Part shown: positions 1-5,400 of the stretch, one piece after another
How the letters are laid out: each line of letters begins with the position of its first letter
Position numbering within the stretch: position 1 is the stretch's first letter
Source: DASRRB01 sp036732755
GTDB lineage: Bacteria > Planctomycetota > B15-G4 > SIAN01
DNA length: 10,645 nt
Direction: 5' to 3'
NCBI GenBank assembly: GCA_036732755.1
Contig: DAINBU010000154.1
Coordinates: forward strand, 1-10,645
Made by a program: the position numbers and the translations under genes
Notes under the pieces: model-generated
Told to the model about the DNA's origin: nothing
Databases searched by the model: none
What the model saw: the letters and a program-made list of their open reading frames with translations, nothing else

Positions 1-24
1 GGGGACAGTGGCGGGGACAGTGGA
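1..24. repeat. Tandem 12-bp repeat, GGGGACAGTGG(C/A), two copies
   Basis: Two head-to-tail copies of a 12-bp unit, differing only in the last base (C, then A), sit at the very edge of the window. The array may continue upstream, out of view. Short GGGGACAG-type units are known from REP-like intergenic repeats near RAYT (REP-associated tyrosine transposase) genes in several high-GC bacteria, but no transposase is visible here. Two copies do not show it is mobile. Confidence 0.45.
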
Positions 25-55
25 CGAGCGGCCTCGCCCGAAGTCCCATCCCTAC

Positions 56-127
56 GCGGGTTTACGACTTAAAACACGCAGCTTCCCAAGCTGAATGTCG
101 TGGGTTCGAGCCCCATCACCCGCTCCA
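56..127 (+). tRNA. tRNA-Gly (anticodon CCC)-like gene with an aberrant D-arm, possibly a remnant
   Basis: The 3' two thirds are a good match to bacterial tRNA-Gly(CCC). The anticodon loop TTCCCAA is at 83-89, with anticodon CCC at 85-87, flanked by a 4-bp CAGC/GCTG stem. A 5-nt variable loop follows, then T-stem GTGGG/CCCAT around the loop TTCGAGC (105-111), acceptor strand CACCCGC (118-124 region), discriminator T and an encoded CCA ending at 127. At the 5' end, GCGGGT pairs with six acceptor bases, but position 7 does not pair. Between 63 and 77 there is no D-stem, and the GG of the D-loop is missing. Instead, 56-63 can pair with about 72-79 in a competing hairpin. It may be a functional but divergent tRNA, a decayed copy, or the 3' half of a tRNA left as an attachment-site copy by an integrated element. 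Confidence 0.55.
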
Positions 128-153
128 TCGAAGGGGTGCCGCACGCCCCACCG

Positions 154-172
154 CCGGCTCGGAACGAGCCGG
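154..172 (+). terminator. Hairpin downstream of the tRNA-Gly-like gene, possible terminator
   Basis: CCGGCTCG (154-161) and CGAGCCGG (165-172) form a perfect 8-bp stem around a GAA loop, 26 bp after the encoded CCA. No T-run follows, so a classic intrinsic terminator is not proven. In very GC-rich genomes, stems of this strength without a T-tract often sit after stable RNA genes. A processing or pausing role is equally possible. Confidence 0.4.
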
Positions 173-407
173 TCGCCCGCCTGCGCGAAACTTCGTCTCC
201 TCCGCATGCACGGGCTCGCAGCCGGGAAGTCGTGTAGGGGCTTCCAGGGAATTCAGCGAGCCGCCTCGATTGGCGATTACGTCGTAGATCGCCGGATATT
301 CGCGCACCGGGAGCGGACTGGAGCGCGAGGGGGACCCGAGTGGTTGCGCGTCACCGCGCGAGCGGTCGCCGACTCGTCGAGCAGTCCGCAAGGGCGCCAC
401 CCAGAGC
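173..407. other. Intergenic region upstream of the lyase gene, with an inverted repeat
   Basis: I found no convincing gene here. It includes the least GC-rich stretch of the first kilobase (about 250-300). An imperfect inverted repeat, GGCGAT-TAC (272-280) against GTA-G-ATCGCC (284-293), surrounds a 3-nt loop with one bulged G. It could be an operator or an RNA hairpin. A TTGGCG/GATATT pair around 270-300 is a weak promoter-like match with too wide a spacing, so I do not call a promoter. No good ribosome binding site is seen directly before either candidate start of the downstream gene. Confidence 0.35.
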
Positions 408-1835
408 ATGCACCACCGATCCATGGGACGCACGATCCCGTCCCTCGCACTCGCCTTCGCGTTCGCAGCGTCGCAGACGAGCTGCAGCAAGGTCCTCTCG
501 AGCGGTTCCTCCGGATCGGGCGGAGCGCTCGAGGGCACCGCCTCGATGGAGGCCGCGACCCTTCCGGCCTTCCCCGGCGCGCAGGGCTTCGGCGCAACCA
601 CCGTCGGCGGGCGCGGCGGCACCGTCTACGAGGTGACCAACCTCGACGACTCCGGCCCCGGCAGCCTGCGCGACGCCGTCGCCGCCAAGGGTCGCCGCAT
701 CGTCGTCTTCCGCGTCGACGGGACGATCGAGCAGCACGAGCCGCTCAAGATCACCAACCCCTATCTCACGATCGCCGGCCAGAGCGCGCCGGGCGGCGGC
801 ATCACGCTGAGCGGCGAGGAGGTGCGCGTCCAGACGCACGACGTGGTGATCCGCCACCTGCGCATCCGCACCGGCGACGTCGTGACGCCGGTCGACGGCT
901 GGGACAATCGCGACGTCATCAACTTCGGCGCGCCCAGCAACGTCGGCGGCACCTACAACGTCGTGGTCGACCACTGCTCGCTCAGCTGGTCGGTCGACGA
1001 GATCTTCACGACCTGGTACCAGTCGCGCAGCATCACGCTGCAGAACTGCATCCTGAGCGAGCCGCTCTTCCACAGCAAGCACCCGAAGGGTCCGCACAGC
1101 ATGGCGATCCTGATCGGCGACGGCAGCAACCACATCTCGATCCACCACAACCTGATCGCCGACGCGAACGGACGCAGCCCGCAAGTCGGGGACGCCGGCG
1201 TCGTCGATTACCGCAACAACATCGTCTACAACTGGGGCGAGTACGCCGCGCTGTTCAAGACCCCCGACCAGAGGGTCGGCTTCGTCGCCAACGGCTACCA
1301 GGCGGGGCCCGACGCCGACACCAGCTTCTCGCCGAGCGCGGTCAAGCTGCACACCGACACGTCGAACCTGCAGCTCTACATCGAGGACAACTTCGACCCC
1401 GTCTGCACGCAGCCGACCGACGACAACTGGGACATGGTCGTCTGGACCACCGACCAGCCGGTCACCGACAAGTCGCTGCGCCGCTCGTCGGAGTTCGACC
1501 ATCCGGCCGTCGCGACGATGGACGTCGTCCACGCCTACTCCTACGTCCTCCAGTACGCCGGCGCGACCAAACCGGAGCGCGACGCGATCGACGCGCGCAT
1601 CGTCTCCGACGTCCAGAACGGCACCGGCGGGATCATCGACTCCCCCGCCGACGTCGGCGGCTGGATCACGATGCGGCAGGGCACGCCGCCCGCCGATGCG
1701 GACCACGACGGGATGCCCGACGCCTGGGAGACGGCGCGCGGCCTCAATCCCTACGACGCGACCGACTCCGTCAAGGACCGCAACAGCGACGGCTACAGCA
1801 ACGTCGAGGAGTACCTCAACTCCCTCGCCCGCTAG
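408..1835 (+). CDS. Secreted pectate lyase-like polysaccharide lyase (PL1 type) with C-terminal calcium-binding loops
   Basis: This is probably an extracellular or surface lyase that cleaves pectate or a related uronic-acid polymer by beta-elimination. The export signal is LALAFAFAASQTSC, with a cysteine that could be a non-standard lipobox (Gln at -3), followed by a Ser/Gly-rich linker. The mature part opens with the PL1 hallmark FPGAQGFGA (about residue 55), a GGRGG turn and DDSGPGSLRDAV. A parallel beta-helix region follows with the hallmark VVVDHCSLSWSVDE (Asp188, His189) and the RSPQVG segment whose Arg256 is the likely catalytic Arg. The C-terminus carries two EF-hand/dockerin-like loops: DADHDGMPDAWE from Asp430 and DRNSDGYSNVEE from Asp457. 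The start could also be the Met at 423, which gives a tidier signal peptide; neither has a clear ribosome binding site. Family assignment is firm; the exact substrate is unknown. Confidence 0.88.
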   Translation: MHHRSMGRTIPSLALAFAFAASQTSCSKVLSSGSSGSGGALEGTASMEAATLPAFPGAQGFGATTVGGRGGTVYEVTNLDDSGPGSLRDAVAAKGRRIVVFRVDGTIEQHEPLKITNPYLTIAGQSAPGGGITLSGEEVRVQTHDVVIRHLRIRTGDVVTPVDGWDNRDVINFGAPSNVGGTYNVVVDHCSLSWSVDEIFTTWYQSRSITLQNCILSEPLFHSKHPKGPHSMAILIGDGSNHISIHHNLIADANGRSPQVGDAGVVDYRNNIVYNWGEYAALFKTPDQRVGFVANGYQAGPDADTSFSPSAVKLHTDTSNLQLYIEDNFDPVCTQPTDDNWDMVVWTTDQPVTDKSLRRSSEFDHPAVATMDVVHAYSYVLQYAGATKPERDAIDARIVSDVQNGTGGIIDSPADVGGWITMRQGTPPADADHDGMPDAWETARGLNPYDATDSVKDRNSDGYSNVEEYLNSLAR

Positions 1836-1851
1836 GGTCGCAGCGGCGCGC

Positions 1852-1857
1852 TAGTCT
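1852..1857 (+). promoter_or_regulatory. Candidate -10 box (TAGTCT) for leaderless transcription of the sulfatase-like gene
   Basis: TAGTCT fits the TANNNT -10 consensus and lies 7 nt before the ATG at 1865. Transcription would start at or next to the start codon. The 29-bp gap has no purine-rich ribosome binding site, which is what a leaderless gene would show. No TTGACA-like -35 is seen at the right distance, since that position is the end of the lyase gene. This is inference from spacing and consensus only. Confidence 0.3.
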
Positions 1858-1864
1858 CCGCCGC

Positions 1865-4750
1865 ATGCACCTCGCGTCGGCCGCCGCGACCGCCGGTTCG
1901 CTCGCGCTTGCGCTCGTCGCGCTGCGCGCGCGGCCCGCGAAGCAGCAGGCGCCGGCGGCTCCGCCCCTCGAGTCGACGACCTTCCTGCTCGACGCCCTCG
2001 AGCGGGCGCAGGTCGGCGACACGGAGGCCGCGGCGCCGGCGACGGTCGAGGCCGAATACGAGCTCGGCGCCCTCGAGGCGGCCGGCTCCGATCCCGCGGA
2101 GGGCCGCTTCGCCTTCGCGCTTCCGCTGCCGGCCGCGCGCCGCGAGGCGGAGCGGCCGGTCGCGGTCGACCTCCTCCGCGCCGACGGCAGCGCGATCGCG
2201 CTGCAGCGCGGCGGCGAGTCGGGCGTGCGCGCCCGCATCGTCGGCTCCTCGCAACTCGTCGAGTGCGAGTCGCACGCCGCCTTCCGCGGCCTCCCGCGCC
2301 GCACCTTCGCCAAGACGCCGGGCGTCGACTTCCGCGGCGTCTACGTCGACCACGACGCCTCCTTCTCGCTCCGCTTCGAGCGCCTCGGCGAACGCGCGAC
2401 GCTCCACTGGCGCGGCGCGTTCCTGAAGAAGCCGGGCACCCCCGCGCGCCTGCCGCGGATCGAAGTGGTCGCGGAGGGAAAGGTCCTGGGCGAGCTCGAC
2501 TTCCGCGAGAGCGGCCCCGAGCAGGCCGGCGTCGAGCTGCCGCCCGCGTCCGGCAGCCGCGAGCTCGTCCTGCGCGTCGTCTACCCCGAGCCGGTCGCGG
2601 CGCAGCCCACCGGCGGCGTCGTCTTCGACCGCATCGAGATGCGCGAGCGCAACGACGGCCGCGACCGCCTCGTCGTGCGCATGCCGGAGCTCGACCCGAA
2701 GATCCGCGTGCGTTACGCGGCGCAGCCGCCGACCGGCGCGGCGCGCCTCGCCGCGGGCGAAACGGCGCGCGAGCTCGAGGTCCAGGTCGTCGCCGGCGAG
2801 GCGGCGCTCTTCTCCACGACCGCGCAGCCGCTGCGCGCGACGCTCGACGGCGTCCCGCTCGCGGAGGGCGACGGCACGCGCCGCGAGCTCGCGCTGCGCT
2901 TCGACGCACGCGCCGTCCGCCGCCTGCGCGTGACGGCGCCCGAAGGCGGCCCGCCGAAGGGCGACGTCTGGTTCGTCCAGCCCGACGCGCTCGCGCTCTC
3001 CGGCGCGACGCTCGGACGCGGCCGCTTCGCCGCGAAGGCGCTCGAGAGCGGCGCCCCGCTCCACGTCGGCTGCCGCGACGACACGCGGCGCGCTCTCCTG
3101 GTGCCGGTCGGAGACGTCGTGGAGATCGCGGCGCCGTGCCGCGACGGCGACGTCGTCGAGTGCTCGCTCGCCCTGAAGCAGCTCGTCGCCGAGCCGCTGC
3201 CGCTCGACCCCGTCGCCATCGAGCTGACGCTGGTCGGCGCCGACGCGGGCGAGCAGCCGCTGCTGCGCACGACGCTCTCGGGCTTCGACCGCTGGAGCGA
3301 CCAGCGCCTCGAGCTGCACGGCGTCGCGCCGGGCGGCACGCTGCGCCTGCGGACGTCGCTCGCCTCGTCGAGTCTCGACGCGGCGCCGCTCGCGACGCGC
3401 CTCGTGCGCGTCGCCTTCGCCGAACCGACCCTCGTGCGCACGGCTGCGCCTGCCGCGCCGGCCGCGCCGGCCGCCCCGCGCCCGCCCAACGTCCTCGTCT
3501 ACCTGATCGACGCGCTGCGCGGCGACCATACGTCGCTGCTCGGCTACGGGCGGCCGACCACGCCGCGTCTCGAGGAGCTCGGCCGCGACGCCGTCGTCTT
3601 CGAGAACGCGTGGGCGCAGGCGCCCTGGACGCGCCCCTCCGTCGCGTCGCTCTTCTGCGGCGTGCTGCCGAGCTTCCACGGCGCCGGCAAGCGCACCGGG
3701 CTCGCCGGCGACGACGACACCCTCGCCGAGCTGCTGCGCGCCACCGGCCGGACCACCGCCGCGTTCATCGCCAACTCGAAGGTGCACGCGGGCGGCCTCT
3801 TCTTCGAGCAGGGCTTCTGCACGTTCGTGGCGACCGACCGCCCCGCCACGTTCGTCCGCTCCGACGAGGTGAACGACGCGCTGATCCCGTGGCTCGAGCG
3901 CAACCGCGCGCGCCCCTTTTTCGCCTACGTCCACACCCTCGACCCGCACAGCCCCTACGACCCGCCGCCCGCCACGCGCGGCCGCTTCGCATCGGAGTAC
4001 CGCGGCTTCGTCACGCCGCAGACCACCATCCACCAGCTCGACGCCCGCGCGCCGCTCGCGCCGGCCGACCTCGCGCAGGTCGTGGCCCTCTACGACGAGG
4101 AGATCCTCTTCAACGATCAGCAGCTCGGCGTGCTGCTCGACGCCCTGAAGCGGCTCGACCTCTACGACGAGACGCTGATCGTCGTCGTCTCCGACCACGG
4201 CGAGGAGTTCCAGGAGCACGGCGCCTTCGGCCACGGCGGCCGCCTCTGGCGCGAGCTGCTCCACGTGCCGCTCGTCGTCAAGCTGCCGAAGAGCGCCGCC
4301 GTCGCGCCGGCGCGCGTCGCGGCGCCGGTGCGCCAGGTCGACGTCCTCCCCACGATCCTCGCCGCGGTCGAGCCGGCGCTCGCGGCGCCGCCGCTGCAGG
4401 GCGTCGACCTGCGCCCGTGGATGCGCGGCGACGAGGTCGAGCCGCTCGCGTCGATCGCCGAGGAGGAGCCCGACCTGCGCTCGCTGATCGAAGGCGGCTT
4501 CCACCTGATCCAGGAGCGCAAGGGGGCCGACGGCGGCCGGCTGCGGCTCTTCGACCTCGCCGCCGACCGCGACGAGCAGAGCGACCTCTCGGCGGCGCAG
4601 CCGGCGCGCGCGCGCGCCCTGCTCGGCCGGCTCGACGCCCTCTTTTCCGAGTTCGACCGCCGCGGCTTCCCGCGCCGCCTCGGCCGCGACTTCGAGCCGC
4701 AGGCGCGCGACGTCGAGGCGCTCGACAAGCTCGGCTACACCGACCGCTGA
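1865..4750 (+). CDS. Exported sulfatase/alkaline phosphatase-superfamily protein with a long N-terminal region and Thr at the nucleophile position
   Basis: The protein is 961 aa. A hydrophobic N-terminus (residues 2-22) is a signal peptide or membrane anchor. Residues about 30-520 are a beta-rich region I do not recognise; about 155-262 looks like a carbohydrate-binding-type beta-sandwich ending in GVVFDRIEMRE. An Ala-Pro linker (AAPAAPAAPAAPRPP) leads to the enzyme domain from about 542. This has the metal-site motif YLIDALRGDH (Asp549), YGRPTTPRLEEL, HTLDPHSPYDPP, and VVSDHGEEF with Asp777/His778 followed by GHGG. Type I sulfatases have C/S-x-P-x-R; here the aligned stretch is PWTRPSVASLFCG, with Thr589 at the nucleophile position and no Arg. 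The metal site is intact, so the domain is probably active, but perhaps as a Thr-dependent phospho- or phosphonate-transferase/hydrolase instead of a formylglycine sulfatase. The open frame runs upstream to 95, but that part is out-of-frame lyase sequence, and the first sensible start is 1865. It probably works with the lyase gene 29 bp upstream. Confidence 0.85.
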   Translation: MHLASAAATAGSLALALVALRARPAKQQAPAAPPLESTTFLLDALERAQVGDTEAAAPATVEAEYELGALEAAGSDPAEGRFAFALPLPAARREAERPVAVDLLRADGSAIALQRGGESGVRARIVGSSQLVECESHAAFRGLPRRTFAKTPGVDFRGVYVDHDASFSLRFERLGERATLHWRGAFLKKPGTPARLPRIEVVAEGKVLGELDFRESGPEQAGVELPPASGSRELVLRVVYPEPVAAQPTGGVVFDRIEMRERNDGRDRLVVRMPELDPKIRVRYAAQPPTGAARLAAGETARELEVQVVAGEAALFSTTAQPLRATLDGVPLAEGDGTRRELALRFDARAVRRLRVTAPEGGPPKGDVWFVQPDALALSGATLGRGRFAAKALESGAPLHVGCRDDTRRALLVPVGDVVEIAAPCRDGDVVECSLALKQLVAEPLPLDPVAIELTLVGADAGEQPLLRTTLSGFDRWSDQRLELHGVAPGGTLRLRTSLASSSLDAAPLATRLVRVAFAEPTLVRTAAPAAPAAPAAPRPPNVLVYLIDALRGDHTSLLGYGRPTTPRLEELGRDAVVFENAWAQAPWTRPSVASLFCGVLPSFHGAGKRTGLAGDDDTLAELLRATGRTTAAFIANSKVHAGGLFFEQGFCTFVATDRPATFVRSDEVNDALIPWLERNRARPFFAYVHTLDPHSPYDPPPATRGRFASEYRGFVTPQTTIHQLDARAPLAPADLAQVVALYDEEILFNDQQLGVLLDALKRLDLYDETLIVVVSDHGEEFQEHGAFGHGGRLWRELLHVPLVVKLPKSAAVAPARVAAPVRQVDVLPTILAAVEPALAAPPLQGVDLRPWMRGDEVEPLASIAEEEPDLRSLIEGGFHLIQERKGADGGRLRLFDLAADRDEQSDLSAAQPARARALLGRLDALFSEFDRRGFPRRLGRDFEPQARDVEALDKLGYTDR

Positions 4751-4795
4751 AGCGCGGCGCCGCGCCGGCGACCTCCGAACCGCTTGCCGACCTGC

Positions 4796-4816
4796 CGCCG
4801 CGCGCGTCGCGCGGCG
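4796..4816 (+). terminator. Strong GC hairpin after the sulfatase-like gene, possible terminator
   Basis: A perfect 9-bp stem (4796-4804 with 4808-4816) closes a 3-nt CGT loop 46 bp after the stop codon. A shorter perfect palindrome (4752-4765) lies just before it. There is no T-tract. The position, between two functionally different gene groups and before a new ribosome binding site, suits transcription termination or attenuation, but GC-rich spacers produce such stems easily. Confidence 0.35.
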
Positions 4817-4828
4817 CGCGCGCGCCGG

Positions 4829-4930
4829 GGATTTCCTTCCGGCCAAGGCCTCAAGGCCGACGCGGCGCCCCTCCGAAGACGCACGCACGCCCTCCTTCGT
4901 GACGGGAGGGCTGAGCGTCCGCGTCGTTCC
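4829..4930 (+). promoter_or_regulatory. Candidate structured leader upstream of the exopolysaccharide operon
   Basis: This spacer segment contains three GGCC units in 18 bp (4841-4858). A perfect 8-bp long-range stem pairs CGACGCGG (4858-4865) with CCGCGTCG (4919-4926). Inside it is a 7-bp hairpin, GCCCTCC (4889-4895) with GGAGGGC (4905-4911), around a 9-nt loop. The outer stem ends 4 nt before the GGAG ribosome binding site of the 4942 gene, so folding could affect translation. I do not recognise a known riboswitch class; the c-di-GMP class I core motifs are not evident. This is a candidate only. Confidence 0.3.
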
Positions 4931-4934
4931 GGAG
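4931..4934 (+). promoter_or_regulatory. Ribosome binding site (GGAG) for the small secreted protein
   Basis: GGAG lies 7 nt upstream of the GTG at 4942. It decides in favour of this GTG start, which is also immediately followed by a good signal peptide. Confidence 0.65.
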
Positions 4935-4941
4935 ATCTCCC

Positions 4942-5400
4942 GTGCTCGGCTCCCTCCTCGTCCGCGGGTCGGCTTTGGTCGTTTCGCTCGTCCTCCTCGC
5001 GCAGGGCGACGGGAGCTCCGCGCCGATCAACCAGCGCAAACTGGAATTCCGCGGCGACCGCATCGCCGCTCCGGCGGGCGTGCAGGTCCTCTCCGACACG
5101 TCGCTCAAGATCGGGCGCGAGACCGTCGAGTTCCCCGCCGACGTCACCGTCGTCTTCAACGAGAAGGGCGAGGCGGTGTTCAGCCTCGCGAAGGGCGCCC
5201 GCCCCCACTCGTGGGTCCTCCGCATCGGCAAGAAGAAGGTCGTCGGGAGCGCGACCGCGCGCGTCGTCGTCCCGCTCCTCGGCGTCGGCGACCCGCGCAT
5301 CGAGTGGAGCCCCTACACGTTCCTCGTCCCGCCGCCGCGAGACCACCTGCAGCCGGCGAAAGACCTCAAGGATCCCTTCGATGCGAGCCCCTTCCGCTAG
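4942..5400 (+). CDS. Small secreted protein of unknown function, first gene of the exopolysaccharide operon
   Basis: The protein is 152 aa with a GTG start. The N-terminus is a clear signal peptide (LVRGSALVVSLVLLAQG), so the mature protein of about 130 aa acts outside the inner membrane. The rest is rich in short predicted beta-strands (VQVLSDTSLKIGRETVEFP, ADVTVVFNEKGEAVFSL, SWVLRIGKKKVVGSA), with a proline-rich turn, FLVPPPRDH, near the end. There are no cysteines, no catalytic motif and no family I recognise. Its stop overlaps the start of the outer-membrane barrel gene by 20 bp, which implies coupled translation and a shared role. It could be an accessory periplasmic or outer-membrane partner of the export machinery. 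Coding status is well supported by ribosome binding site, signal peptide and overlap; the function is open. Confidence 0.75.
   Translation: MLGSLLVRGSALVVSLVLLAQGDGSSAPINQRKLEFRGDRIAAPAGVQVLSDTSLKIGRETVEFPADVTVVFNEKGEAVFSLAKGARPHSWVLRIGKKKVVGSATARVVVPLLGVGDPRIEWSPYTFLVPPPRDHLQPAKDLKDPFDASPFR

Noticed and set aside
95..1864. Upstream extension of the sulfatase-like frame back to 95
   Set aside because: It runs through the lyase gene in the wrong frame with Arg/His/Gln-rich low-complexity translation. The first credible start with a hydrophobic leader is 1865.
4752..4830. GC dinucleotide-rich runs as a special repeat or origin-like element
   Set aside because: Short alternating GC runs occur throughout this genome region; apart from the 9-bp hairpin nothing exceeds what composition would give.
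1832..4888. Very long open frame on the - strand (over 1000 codons) opposite the sulfatase-like gene
   Set aside because: Antisense shadow of a high-GC gene: composition is almost only Arg, Ala, Glu, Val and Asp, with no motifs and no signals. The + strand frame has clear domains.
2263..4902. Second long + strand frame overlapping the sulfatase-like gene
   Set aside because: Arg/Ala/Pro-rich shadow with no domains; the sulfatase motifs lie in the other frame.
4829..4930. c-di-GMP class I (GEMM) riboswitch
   Set aside because: I looked for the tandem-hairpin core and its conserved A-rich and GACGCAAAG-like segments; they are not evident. Only generic stems are present.
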